DNA of 64,000 nucleotides from Sarocladium kiliense (taxonomy: Eukaryota > Ascomycota > Sordariomycetes > Hypocreales > Sarocladiaceae). The stretch's first letter is position 1. Every line of letters begins with the position of its first letter. The position numbers and the translations under genes were made by a program. Positions 11,212 to 22,254 of this stretch are shown here, piece after piece. Under the pieces are notes generated by a model. It was given only the letters and a program-made list of their open reading frames with translations, did no database searches and was not told the origin of the DNA. Location: assembly GCA_030734395.1 (NCBI GenBank), contig JAUZTG010000019.1, positions 62,001 to 126,000 on the forward strand, in the 5' to 3' direction.

Positions 11212-12451
11212 ATGCCTACCGTCATCCACCTCAGAGCCGATACCAAGCCGCTGGAGCGCCGCTCCTCCCGTATGTGATACCCTCAGATTTCAATTGATCC
11301 ATCACAAAGCATCTGACCTTGCGCAGTGTCGCCCCAGGGAGCCAAGGCCCTCCTCGATGCTGGCTACACTGTCCGCGTCGAGCGCTCCGCCGATCGAATC
11401 TACAACGACGAAGAGTACTCCGCCGTCGGCGCGGAACTTGTTCCTGCCGGAGCATGGGAAAGCGCTCCCAAAGAAGACATCATTCTCGGCTTGAAGGAGC
11501 TCGAGGGTGACAGTCCTCTGAAGCATGACTAGTAGGTGAAGCAGTTGAGCCAATCGCATCTCTCCGCTCATTGACCCGTTGCGCAGCATTCATTTCCAGC
11601 ATTGCTTCAAGCGCCAAACAGGTTGGGAGGAGGCTCTTTCCCGCTACGCTCGTGGTGGTGGTCGTCTCTACGATCTTGAGTTCCTGAACGATGAGAACGG
11701 ACGCCGTATTGCAGCCTTTGGTTACTGGGCTGGGTATGCAGGCTCCGGCCTTGCCCTTCTCGCATGGGCGCACCAGATCACCAACCCTGATCAGCCGCAG
11801 AAGGGAGTTTCTGCGTTTGAGTCTGCAGCCGATTTCATTGCCGCTGTGAAGTCAGCTCTGGAGCCAGCCATTGCAGCCAACAACGGCCAGGCCCCTCGCC
11901 CCATCGTCATTGGCGCTCTTGGCCGCTGCGGCAAGGGTGCCGTTGATCTCTTCCGCTCCGTTGGCATCGACGAAGATTCCATTTTGAAGTGGGATCTCCC
12001 CGAGACCAAGAAGGGTGGCCCCTTCACTGAAATTGCCGAGTCCGACGTGTTCATCAACTGTGTCTACCTCGGCCCCCACAAGATCCCTCCCTTCGTCACC
12101 TACGAGTCACTCGCCATCCCCAGCCGGCGCCTTCGCGTCATCTGCGACGTGAGCTGCGACCCGAACAGCGAGAACAACCCCATCCCGATCTACTCAACCT
12201 ACAGTTCCTTCGGAAGCCCTACCACCTCACCCTCCGACCCCAGCAAGATCTCTGGACCCGAGCTGCGCATCATTGCCATCGACCACCTTCCCACCCTTGT
12301 CGCCCGCGAATCGAGTGACGAGTACTCTGGCCTTCTGCTGCCGGCTCTGCTGGATCTTGACAAGAGGAACAACGCTGAGGACGGTGTCTGGCAACGCGCC
12401 GAGGCGGTCTTCAAGGACAGAGTGTCTCAGCTCCCCGAGAACTTGCGATAG
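11212..12451 (+). CDS. LYS1: Saccharopine dehydrogenase (NAD+, L-lysine-forming)
   Basis: Three exons (11212-11269, 11327-11531, 11587-12451) give 375 residues, close to the 373 of yeast Lys1. The enzyme performs the last step of the fungal alpha-aminoadipate pathway, the NAD-dependent oxidative cleavage of saccharopine to lysine and 2-oxoglutarate. The N-terminus HLRADTKPLERRS carries the alanine-dehydrogenase-like domain; after intron 2 the frame continues as DYIHFQHCFKRQTGW, and FGYWAGYAG and IGALGRCGKGAV follow. The chain ends without the C-terminal Ser-Lys/Arg-Leu tripeptide of a classic PTS1 peroxisomal signal. Housekeeping gene; not obviously part of the adjacent cluster. Confidence 0.93.
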
Positions 12452-12643
12452 ACGAACGATCAAGGTATAGAGACGAGAACAAGAGGAGGATACTGGATAT
12501 AGAACTCAAGGATCAAAATCTGGTGTTGACGTTATTTGAGCGGTTTGGAATTCAATTTCATAACGCTGAACGCTGAACAGTGCTCCTTTTTGTATCACTG
12601 CAATCTACCTGAAAGACATTTGACGCTTGTCAGCTTTTCGAGC

Positions 12644-15119
12644 TCACTCATTTAACAACTCCCACGCTCCATGCATATCATGTAACCATGACATGTCATT
12701 GACATCGAAGTTGAAATCGGCCGGCTCCAGTCCGCCCAAATCAGCTGTAGGGGGGGCAAAGTCCTGGAACATCTCCACCCCATTGACATCCATGTTCTCC
12801 GATGGTAGGGGCAGTTCAATATGCTCACTCGGTAGCGGTGGCCTGTGTGATGCCTGCGGAGCATTGCCGTCCCCGAATGACGCATGCAGCTTTGGACTCG
12901 CTGCGCGGGAGCCAGAGAGGCCCTCCGGCGCAGACTGCAAGACCTTAGACGACAAGACATGAAGTGCAGCCACACAACGCTGAACGGAGTCTCTGAAACC
13001 CTCATGTGCCTTCATGATAGACATCGCTTGCGACCAGGACCTAGCTAGCCCAGCAACGGGGAACGCCTCGGGTCGGAGCCGAGCGGCAATAAGCACCGTC
13101 GCCGCTGTGTACACGTAGTAAACTCGATACCACCATGCTGGGAGTAGCCCGATTCGACCATCGTGTCGCTGGTGCTGTACCACATCGGCAATGGTTTCTT
13201 GCGCCGTAGATACGCAGAGCTGAGCGCCTTGTTCGAGCAACCGGGCTTGTAAGCTATTGCTTGGGTAGGCGGTCTCAGAGGGAGAATGTGCAAGGCAGAA
13301 GCGGGAGAGGACGGGCCGAAGGAGTAGCATCCGGGCATGCATGTATCTGGAATCCTCGTTAGTACATTCAATTCCAGTGGTGATGAACATTCATTGCCTT
13401 ACCTCATTCTCAGAATGACAGTCTGTCGCTTGTGAATCTCATCGGTTCGGCTGGAGGCCAACTCCTCCCACTTTAGATGCAATGGGATCCGATGCTCCCA
13501 ACGATTGAGACAGCGATCTAACCTGACAACAATGTCCAGATCATCGTCTGACTCCCCCTCCCGATCCTCAGAGTCTGGGCTGCCGCGCTTGGGTTTCGAG
13601 GTGCTATTCATAGACCCATAGAGCTCGTTGATGATGCGATACATGATCTCATACAGTCTGACAGACTTCACGAAGAAGGTTACACGGTCGACTGAGTTGG
13701 ATCCGGCATTGTCGGCGGGAATGGCATCAGCTGATGGCTCAGTGATGGACCTTGCGAGATGGTGGGAGATCATTGTTGGACGCCCATGGGTTACAGAGAC
13801 CATTCTATGGAAATCGTCAGTGATGCTGAGACTAAGGGGTTCGGAGGCAGCCCTACCTGTCCATCAAGACACAGCCGTACCATACCCGCCTGATGAGCTC
13901 TCTCTCACTCACATCGGCGCGGCTAGAAGAAGTCTCCTCGAGATGCAGTCCAAGACTCTGCGCCGTCCTGATCGCAGACCCCACGGCCATCCACGTATGA
14001 TGGGGCTGGTCAGTACTCTGGAGGAACTGGCTGGTCAACAGCAAATATTGCACAAGTTCCAAAGACACCGGACCCGCCAAGTGCACTGGTTGAAGTTCTT
14101 GCGCCCTCTGTAGATAATTATTGCTGGCCTCCTCTCGTGCTTCGTGAGACAAAGTTTCTACAAGCTGTGTTGAAAGGGCCAGAACGATGTTCAAAGTCGC
14201 CACGAAAAGCCGCTCGTCAACGTCAAGTCTCGTTCCTGCGAAAATGGCCTCATATGAACGATCCCAGCGCTTGCGATCCAGGAAGGGATACAGAGGGTCG
14301 ACGTAGAACCAATACTGGCTCATGAGATGATCAGCTTGACGCCGAGGGGGTAGCACGTAGGACACATCGGATCCAGGAAGAGCTCCGGGTACTGTCAAGT
14401 TTCCCGAGGACAGGACATCTCGATCGGGATGATTTGTGGCATTGGACCGCCGACCTTGTCGTATATCGATGGCCTTCTTGATTTGTGAGGTGAAGGATCC
14501 AGCACTACTACTTCCAAAGACTTCTCGTGTGTTTGTGCTCTCATCAATGGCCGTTGTCATAGAGTCAATGGCAGATGGGCTTATGGTATTGATTGAGGTC
14601 CTGGACCCAGCGAGGCTTACTTGCGTAATACTTCCTGGAGTCGCTCCATGCAAGTCTCCAGTAGCAGGCGACGAATCATTTGGTCCACGAGCATGGCTTG
14701 GCACCAGCGAAGGAGCTGGTCGGCTCGCCAATGGAGAGGGTTGAATGAAGGCGTCTGAAGCCCGAGCTACCAGTGGACGAGGTGGACGTTCACCCGGTGA
14801 ACGATGAGCTTTGGGGGTTCCATCGCCATTACTGTAACGACATGTCTCCCGAAGACTCAGCTTGCGAGAGCAATATCCACAAACTTCAGATAACGAAGAT
14901 CAGCGACAATGATTTAGACGAACCGAGACCCCAGGTCTACGGAACAGCGACTTCCGGGGACCTGTGTCGGAGTGCCAATCTAGCAGGGCGCGTACCTGGT
15001 CGTGCACCATCGCACCGTACTTTCTTCTGACGACAAGTCTCACAAGCGACATCAATCTTCAACCTCTTCCGACGACGTGCATCGCCAGTGGGCACGGTGG
15101 TTGGCTCGGCGGAAGCCAT
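12644..15119 (-). CDS. Zn2Cys6 transcription factor with fungal-specific TF domain
   Basis: Four exons (15119-14996, 14883-13857, 13804-13403, 13346-12644) give 751 residues. The zinc cluster begins at about residue 24 and is split by intron 1: CETCRQKKVRCDGARP joined to VCGYCSRK, then a sixth Cys in ETCRYS, giving the spacing C-x2-C-x6-C-x6-C-x2-C-x9-C. A basic RRRKRLK stretch precedes it. The middle homology region includes QYWFYVDPLYPFLDR and, across intron 2, VWYGCVLMDRMVSVTHGRP, as in fungal_trans domains. The C-terminus is acidic and Asp/Asn-rich and may activate transcription. It lies next to the GFA, FAH-family, glucosidase and gentisate dioxygenase genes and is the natural candidate for a pathway-specific regulator binding CGG/CCG sites. 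That role is inferred from position. Confidence 0.9.
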
Positions 15120-15417
15120 GGCACGGAGGTCGCGTCTCGGTGGTGATCCGGACTGGCGGACTGTCCAACGGGTGTCTTCCCCGGAATCTCGCCAGCGATA
15201 AGGTCTTAGGCAGAATCAAGCATGGAACACAGATTTCGGGAGCAAGAGGAACCAGGGGTGCAGTGGGTGCTTGTTTGTACTGTTTTCTCGGAAGCGCTGT
15301 TCGTTCCGAAGACTCCGGAAGCGGAGAGGCGACTAAGCTGAGGTGGTCAAGGTGGTTCCGAGAGTGGCCACCCCTAACTAAGACACTGTAGCTGGGCGCT
15401 GTCCTACAAGCTACTGG
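15120..15417. other. Regulator promoter region
   Basis: About 300 bp between the regulator start and the end of the GFA gene. It contains several CGG/CCG triplets (for example CCCCGGAATC near 15180), which are possible sites for autoregulation by a zinc-cluster protein. This is suggestive only. Confidence 0.3.
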
Positions 15418-15952
15418 CTATTTGCGCATTCCCTCCCATTGAGCGACTCCTTCAGTTACCTGGACCCAGGCAGGGCGGTTCTTGGTGAAGATTTCATTCT
15501 GAGGCTTGAGGTGGACTCTTGGTGGAGTGTTAGTGTTGTAGGCAAATGTGTAGGAAACGAGTGCGACGAACCCTTGATCCAGCAATGGCGTCCGGATGAG
15601 ATAGAATTTGCCCTTCGCGGCAGCAGGGACCGTCCACATGGTGCAACCACATGTACGGCAGAATGTCTTGACCTTGGGGCTGCCACTTGAGGTGTCTGAG
15701 AGGGTGTATTCACCGAGACAACCTTCCTCGGTTGTGATCTCAACACGCTGGGCCTCAAACTTGGCAATCTGGATTGGCGTCAGTTTGAAAAGAGTCTAAT
15801 ATAGAATTATAATGACTGCGTACCACTTGACATGGACCACCGGCGCCTTTGGTGCAGTGCTCGCAAAAGCAGGAGAGAACAGCAATGGGTTCGCTAGAAA
15901 TGGACAAGCGAAAGCCGCCGCAGAGGCAACCTCCAGTGTATGGTGCGGGCAT
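15418..15952 (-). CDS. GFA/CENP-V-type zinc protein
   Basis: Two exons (15952-15824, 15768-15418) encode 159 residues. The zinc ligands of the glutathione-dependent formaldehyde-activating (GFA) fold are visible: CLC at 9-11, CFCEHC at 28-33 and CRTCGC in the second exon. Members of this family bind glutathione adducts or act in small-molecule detoxification; most fungal copies are uncharacterised. The intron is in phase 0 between CQV and IAKFE. The protein is small, has no signal peptide and is probably cytosolic. It lies between the regulator and the FAH-family gene on the same strand. A role in glutathione-dependent handling of a ring-cleavage product, where some organisms use a glutathione-dependent maleylpyruvate isomerase, is an inference. 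Confidence 0.85.
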
Positions 15953-16321
15953 ATTGACGAAGGTTGAAGAGTAAACAGTGAAAGGAGCACAGAGATGTAC
16001 GCACGGCCTGGAAATATGGGAGGATTGTGGAAGGGTTGCCACATATATGTTGCGTTGTGAGTCGAGCTTGCAAGCCCCCGATGAAGCCGCATCCACATTG
16101 GCCTGAGGGCTTGGGCAAGCACTTCCCCGGAATATGGGCTTTTTACTATTAGCTGCCGGATCTTTCAATGGATAAGTGAGTTCACAATTACGTCGCTAGT
16201 GATTGGCGTGTCCTGATTCCGGCTGTTCGGTCACGCTTTGCTGCTGGGCAAGGATCTTTTGAAGTATGGCAGAATTGGTCTATCACGGGAATCTATAATG
16301 CTATGCTTTTCGTTACAAAAT
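15953..16321. other. GFA-gene promoter region
   Basis: Upstream of the GFA gene and downstream of the FAH-family gene. It contains an inverted CCAAT (ATTGG at 16202-16206) and CCGGCTGTTCGG at 16219-16230. On the minus strand these read as a CCGGAA half-site and a CCAAT box, the same two parts as in the composite element at 17485 and 20815, but in the opposite order. Confidence 0.35.
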
Positions 16322-17314
16322 CTACTCAAAAGCCATCTTGTTCTTAACACCACCGAGCTTTGAGATCTTAACCTCGACCACGTCGCCGTTGTTGAGGTAC
16401 TTGGGCTCCTTCATGCCCATCGCGACACCCGAGGGAGTACCAGTGAGGATGACTGTACCAGCCTGAAGAGTCGTACCCTGGCTGCAGAAGCTAACAATCT
16501 CCTCGACACCGAAGAGAAGGTCACCGGTGCTGGTGTTTTGGCGCTCCTCACCGTTGACAAAAGTCTGGAGAAGGAGGTCCGAGGCATTGCCGACGACGGA
16601 GGGGGAGACGAGGACTGGGCTGAGGGGCGCGAACTTGTCGAAGCCCTTGCTGAAGCACCACTGGGGAACACCACCGGCCTTCTTGGGGTCTCTTTGCCAG
16701 CCTCGGCAAGAAACGTCGTTGCAGGCAGCGTAACCGGCAATGTGTGAGAGGACGGACTCCTTGGGAATGTCCTTGCCAGTCTTGCCAATCACAATGGCCT
16801 TCAATTGACGTCAGTCGCAATGCGTCACTTATGCTGAATGAGAAAGACTTACCAGCTCGCCTTCATAGTCAATAGTACCATCTTGAGCGATCTTGGGGAT
16901 TGGGATGTCCTCAACGTGACCAGCGACTGAAGTCTGGGGCTTGATGAAGACAGAGGGGTACGGGGGAGGAGTGCGGCCACCCTCCTTGACTGCATTTACT
17001 CATCAGCCTTGCCCAAAACCTGGCCATATTCAATGTAGGTGAAACTCACTGTGCTCCTTGTAGTTCAGGCCAATGCAGCGAACGATCGGCACGTCCTCGG
17101 GGCGGAAGAGGTCCAGCAGAGACTTGACCTTGACCTTCTCACCCTTGGATGATGTGGTGATGGCGCTTGAGCCCTCGTACTGATATGCGTAGAGCTCATT
17201 CTTCTCGAGGAGGTCATAGACCTCGCTGGCATCCTTGACAATAGGCTCACCGAAGGTCTCCTTGCCGTTCTCGTCGGCAAAGCGAATCAGGCGGGTCCAA
17301 GTGTGCGAAGCCAT
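16322..17314 (-). CDS. Fumarylacetoacetate hydrolase family enzyme (probable fumaryl/maleylpyruvate hydrolase)
   Basis: Three exons (17314-17050, 16989-16853, 16798-16322) give 292 residues. The FAH fold is shown by CIGLNYKEH at 80-88, FIKPQTSVAGH at 103-113, the metal-binding DYEGELAIVIG at 129-139, GYAACNDVSCRGWQ, and the C-terminal GTPSGVAMGM. Family members hydrolyse C-C bonds of acylpyruvates with Mg2+ or Mn2+. The gene is divergently paired with the glucosidase gene, with gentisate 1,2-dioxygenase just beyond, so the ring-fission product maleylpyruvate (or fumarylpyruvate after isomerisation) is the likely substrate, yielding pyruvate and a C4 diacid. This is inferred from context; oxaloacetate decarboxylase activity is a known alternative in the family. 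An in-frame upstream ATG exists, but MASHTW is the more likely start. Confidence 0.9.
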
Positions 17315-17484
17315 GATGATGAAATGAGTATCTAGAAGTGATGAAATGAAAGAGACACTGAAGGTCGTGAAAACCGTGAAGTGCAATATGACAGTTTCCT
17401 TTTGGCAAGACGATGTTCATTCAAAACCCTGCATCTCAAGTAGTCGACACCGAGTTGGGGGACATCTTTGGGTATAAGCGGGAA

Positions 17485-17512
17485 GGCCAATGAGAGCGCG
17501 TTCCGACCGGAA
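17485..17512 (+). promoter_or_regulatory. Composite CCAAT + CCGACCGGAA element, copy 1
   Basis: GGCCAAT followed, 18 bases from its first base, by CCGACCGGAA. It lies in the 578 bp divergent promoter, about 170 bp before the FAH-family start and 380 bp before the glucosidase start. A second copy with identical spacing is in the gentisate dioxygenase promoter; 23 of 28 bases match. CCAAT is the known target of the fungal HAP complex and CCG/CGG triplets are typical zinc-cluster sites. Joint control by the neighbouring regulator is inferred. Confidence 0.6.
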
Positions 17513-17892
17513 GAGCCCGCGCTTCGCCGCGCTTCATCTTGCCAGATTCGGCACCGTTGGAGTTTCTCGGCTCGTCCCCGGGAAGCCGAACTCGGTGTGC
17601 CTCATGGCTACAGGAACCCCACAGCCCATGACCAATACGTAGGAAGTGCGATGCCAAGTTGTTTTGCCTGTTGTAAGACTAGGCCAAATGACGAATGCTC
17701 GTTGGAGCTTGGGGTAAGCCGAACAGAACTGCCAGAGTTGAGTATCCCCACCACGGGATGAGACTAGGGGCCACAGGCTCGTGAGGAGCTACGAAATGTG
17801 AAAGGTCGAGCCAGAGTTGTTGCGTGATCTTCGACTTGTTGTATGTTTCTTTAAGCTTCTCAGACGATTATCTGACAGGAACTACAATTACA

Positions 17893-20462
17893 ATGGCTTC
17901 TGCAAGCGAAGTCGATACTATCCTTGGGCGTCTGACCCTTGAGGAGAAGGTATCCCTCGCCCCTCGCCCGAACGAGTGAATAAAGTGGCTCACCATGACC
18001 TGTAGATCTCATTACTGGCCGGCTCAGGCTTTGCAGACCTCACTGCAATTGAAGAAAAGGGCGTGCCTCCGATCAAAGCCCTCGATGGTCCAAACGGCGT
18101 GCGCTCAGCAGCAACAGATGAGACCATTAAATCCGCCTGCTTCCCCGCGGGATGCTCTCTGGCCGCCACCTTCGACCGGTCAATCGCGTACCGCGCAGGC
18201 CGTGCTCTCGCTGGCGAGGCAAGGGGAAGGAATGCGCAATGCCTCCTCGGCCCAACTGTCTGTATTCACCGACACCCTCTCGGTGGCCGCAATTTCGAGA
18301 GTTTTAGTGAAGATCCGTTCGTCGCTGGTAAGATGTCGTCGCAGTACATCCAAGGTCTCCAGAGCCTTGGTGTATCAGCTACGATCAAGCACTTCGTCGC
18401 GAACGAGCAAGAGACCCAACGCACAACTGTCGATGAGACCATTAGCGAGCGTGCTCTTCGTGAGATCTACCTGAAGCCCTTCGAGATCGCTGTGCGCGAG
18501 GCCCAACCATGGGCTGTTATGACTGCATACAACCTCGTCAACGGTGTGCACTGTGATAATCATGAATGGCTGATCCAGAAAGTTCTCCGTGGCCAATGGG
18601 GCTGGAAGGGTCTGCTCATGAGTGACTGGGGTGGCACCAACTCCGTCGCTGACGCTCTTAATGCCGGCCTTGACCTGGAAATGCCTGGTCCCCCAAGGAT
18701 CCGCAAACTTCCGGCTGTGCTTGAAGCTATCAAGAAGGGTGAGGTCACCGAGGCAGCCATCGACGACCGTGCTCGCTCAGTCATCGACTTCTGTCTCAAG
18801 CTTGATTACCACCGCAAGCAATCGACTCCTCTGAAGCCAGGTGAGACCACCGATACACCGGAGCTACGGGCGCTGCTCCGGGACTCTGCAGCCAAGGGGA
18901 TGGTTCTTCTGAAGAACGAGGGCGATATCCTTCCCCTTTCAGCTGAGAAGCTCAAGGGGAAGAAGGTGGCTCTCATTGGATTCAGCAAGGACGCCATGGC
19001 CCACGGTGGAGGTAGCGCTGCAGTAAACTCATACTACAAGGTCTCTCCCTGGGATGGTCTTAAGGCAGCGCTGGGAGATGATGTGGAGTTCACGTTCGCC
19101 GCGGGTGCGCACAGAGAGCGCCTGCTACCCCCGATCAATAAGGATGGAAGCGCCGGTACTGTGACCGGCTTAGATGGCCAACCTGGATTCACCCAGATCC
19201 TGTATACCCACGGCACCAACGAGGAGTACAAGGTCAAGCACGGCCATGGCCGCTCGGCATACTCCCCTCTCGGTTCTCAGGAGTCGCTCTGGCGTTCCCT
19301 TGAGATTGTCGGTGACTTCACTCCACTGGAAGGTGGATCGCATTACATTGCTTGCTCTGGCATTGGCCCGACGCGCGTCTACGTTGACGATGACATTGTC
19401 TTCGAGCAGCCTGGCAACAGTTCTGATCCCATGGGTTCTCTTTTCCTTGCGGCGCCCGAGCCTGAGGTGCAGCACAAGTTCGAGGCTGGGAAGACCTATC
19501 GCATCCGTATTCGCAGCGAATGCCCCGTTGGAATCGGTCTTGAGATTCTTGAGGGTCGCAGTGGTGTCAGAGTCGGCTTCTCTTTAGAGTCAGTCCACGA
19601 TGCCGATCTCAAGGGAGAGGCTGCCAAGGTTGCCGCTGATGCGGACCTCGCTATCATCTTCAGTGGCCACGATCCTCAGTGGGAGACTGAAGGTCGCGAC
19701 CAAGATTCCTTCAACCTTCCGCGTGGTCAGAATGATATGATCGCAGCCGTTGCAGCCGCTAACAAGAACGTCATCGTTGTCAACTCAACTGGTGTAGCGG
19801 TCTCGATGTCATGGCTGCCACAGGTTCGTGGCCTTGTCCAGGCTTGGTTCCCAGGCCAAGAAGCAGGCAATGCGATGGCCGATATCCTGACTGGGGGGGT
19901 CAATCCTGAGGGCCACTTGCCTGTCACGTTCCCTCGCGCTATCGAGGACGCACCGGCCCACGGAAACTTCCCTGGCGAGTATGTCGATGGCAAGCTCAAG
20001 GTCAAGTATGAGGAGGGTGTCTTTATTGGATATAGGCACTTTGATCGCCTTGAGAAGTCTAAGGTGAACTTCCCCTTCGGCTACGGTCTCTCCTACACAA
20101 CTTTCGAGACCACAAGCCTCACGGTTAGTCGAGATGCGGAGTTGTTGAGAGCTACGGTTAGTGTCAAGAACACTGGCGCGCGGTCCGGCGGGACGGTTGT
20201 GCAAGTCTACGGAGGAAGCCTCACAAAGTCCATGGAGCATCCCGTTAAGCGACTCATCGGCTTCGAGAAGGTCCGGCTGGAGGCTGGGGAGGCGAGGGAT
20301 GTCGAGGTCGAGGTCTCGCTCAAGGATGCAGCTTACTATGATGAGGCCGCGCAGCAGTGGACGATCGATGAGGGTCGCTTCGGAATCTTCACCGGCTCCT
20401 CTGCTGCTGACATTACTTGGACGGAAGAGTTGGCTCTCGAGAAGATGACTTGGGCGCCATGA
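17893..20462 (+). CDS. GH3 beta-glucosidase with PA14 insert, predicted cytosolic
   Basis: Two exons (17893-17949, 18006-20462) give 837 residues. Domain order: GH3 N-domain with DGPNG and GRNFESFSEDP; nucleophile D226 in LMSDWGG; GH3 C-domain interrupted by a PA14 insert at about 390-540; acid/base candidate E581 in WETEGRDQ; C-terminal fibronectin-III-like domain. The two catalytic positions agree well with the PA14-type glucosidase of Kluyveromyces marxianus. There is no signal peptide (MASASEVDTILGRL), so the enzyme should act inside the cell on imported glucosides. Sharing a promoter with an FAH-family gene and standing next to gentisate dioxygenase, it may release phenolic aglycones from plant glucosides; that substrate is inferred. 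Confidence 0.93.
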
Positions 20463-20814
20463 ACGTCCTTCCATGCGAATGAAGTCCAACATAGCAACTC
20501 CTTTGCATTATTGATGTTGAGCTTTGCAACTTCAAGCTGGATGAGCTCTTATAAATTTAGAATGAGCAAAAGCATTATGTGTATAAATGTTGCTGAAACG
20601 ATGGTTTGTCCTGTAGTGATCTCTCCTTGTGCCTTCAGATGATAGTTTTGATACAATACCGGATACTCGCCATTCGGCTGACATCCGACCTTCCAGGCGC
20701 CGCGAAGAGTCTACAACAAGACGACGTTGCTCCATAACTACCGAGCTTGAGGACCGTGCCCGGTTCCTCGCAGCCATGGGCTTTCGCAACCGGCTGTCGC
20801 TGTTCGGAGCGCCG
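20463..20814. other. Upstream region of the gentisate dioxygenase gene, distal part
   Basis: Holds the 3' flank of the glucosidase gene and then a CGG/CCG-rich stretch from about 20660. CCGGCTGT at 20790-20797 and TGTTCGG at 20801-20807 recall CCGGCTGTTCGG upstream of the GFA gene. No gene is supported. Confidence 0.35.
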
Positions 20815-20842
20815 GGCCAATCCGAGAGCCTCCCGACCGGAA
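20815..20842 (+). promoter_or_regulatory. Composite CCAAT + CCGACCGGAA element, copy 2
   Basis: Second copy of the element found at 17485, about 290 bp before the gentisate dioxygenase start, in the same orientation and with the same spacing between the CCAAT box and the 10-base CCGACCGGAA. The sequence outside the 28 bases is not clearly alike, which argues for a functional site rather than a recent duplication. Confidence 0.6.
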
Positions 20843-21131
20843 CCCCACAACACCCAGCCCCAGAGCATCCGGGGGCGATACCGAGATCCGAATCCAGTGC
20901 CATCATAGCATGTTACTGAGCGAAGTCAGAATGACCTTGAAGCTCTGGGGTAGCGTCGAAGTGACATACATACTCCGCGAAGAGCCTCATCACTGAAGCT
21001 AAGTGCCGTGATCGATTACACACATCATTTAAGAAGACCTCGAAGCACGAGTCAGCCTGAGCGTCTCAACAGGACCAGGACAGAGCTTCATCGGCTTTTC
21101 TTCTCGCATACACAAAGACACAGACAGCAAG

Positions 21132-22254
21132 ATGGGTTCAATGCCCCAGTCAACAAACGTCACCGACGGCGAGGACCTGCAGATGGCCGCCTATCTGAAG
21201 TCCTTGCCCGCAAAGCACCTTCAGCCGCTATGGAATCAGATGAACGCCATGGTGCCTCCCCATCCGAACCCCACCGCTAAGGCTCACATGTGGAAGTATG
21301 AGGAGGTCCTGCCTGATCTCAAGGCTGCCGGAAGAATGGTACCAGAGGAGAAGGCGGAGAGACGGGTGTTGATGCTGGTCAACCCCAGCATGGGTGAGGA
21401 TCCCCACTACCTTAGCCAGAGTGAATGAGAGACTGACCTCATCTGAACAGAGGCACCATACACCACAGACACTATCTACGGTGGACTCCAGCTCGTCAAT
21501 CCCGGAGAAGTTGCACCTGCTCACCGGCACATCGCCTTTGCTTGCCGTTTCATCATCGATGGCGATGGTTTCACTGCTGTCGAGGGTAAGAAGATGCCGC
21601 TGGCTCGCGGTGATGTAGTCGTGACACCCATATGGCACTGGCACGATCACGGTAACGAGAGCAGTGAGCCTGTGATCTGGCTTGACATGCTCAACCTCCC
21701 TCTCTTCCGTTTCGCTCCCGTTCACTTCGCCGAGGGATACTCAGAGCCAAGATACCCCAGCGAGTAAGTCAAAGAAGCCCTAGGGATAATATCCGCTGGA
21801 ACAATTTCTTCGATGTCTAGAGATAGTTGCTGACCTCGCAAACAGATTCTGTGATCCCTCAGAATGGCGTCACCCTTGGGGGCCTGTTGAGACTAAACTC
21901 AACGCTGTAGGTAGCGATCATGCCGTCTACCAGTACACCAATTCTAACGGCAAGCCCCTCTCCAATATCCTTGGAGTCCAAGCCGAGAGGCTCAACCCTG
22001 GCGCTATCTTCGAGTCTCAGGAGCAGTGCTCGTACATCTATCACTGTTATGAAGGTCAAGGTCGGACTGAGATCGAGACCCCATCTGGCCAGAAGGCCAC
22101 GTTTCAGTGGAAGTCTCGTGACACCTTTGCGGTACCAACATGGTCGAAGATCAAGCATGTCAATGAGTCCAGCACTGAGAAGGCGTACCTTGTTGCGTGT
22201 CACGATGGTCCGTTCCTGGACTGCCTGGGCTTGAGGCGTCCCACGTCTGTGTAA
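21132..22254 (+). CDS. Gentisate 1,2-dioxygenase (cupin)
   Basis: Three exons (21132-21393, 21451-21763, 21846-22254) give 327 residues. The first cupin carries iron-ligand histidines H112 and H114 (PAHRHIAFACRF) and the WHWHDHGN segment at 149-156; a second, degenerate cupin follows (YIYHCYEGQGRTEIETPSG). This pattern is that of gentisate 1,2-dioxygenase, which opens 2,5-dihydroxybenzoate to maleylpyruvate with Fe(II) and O2 in the cytosol. 1-Hydroxy-2-naphthoate or salicylate dioxygenase activity is a possible variant within the family. The adjacent FAH-family gene could supply the next step. No ring hydroxylase that makes gentisate is present in the window, so gentisate must be taken up, released from a conjugate, or made by a gene elsewhere. 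Confidence 0.92.

Noticed and set aside
12644..22254. Secondary-metabolite biosynthetic cluster
   Set aside because: No polyketide synthase, NRPS, terpene cyclase, P450 or methyltransferase is present; the enzymes are degradative.
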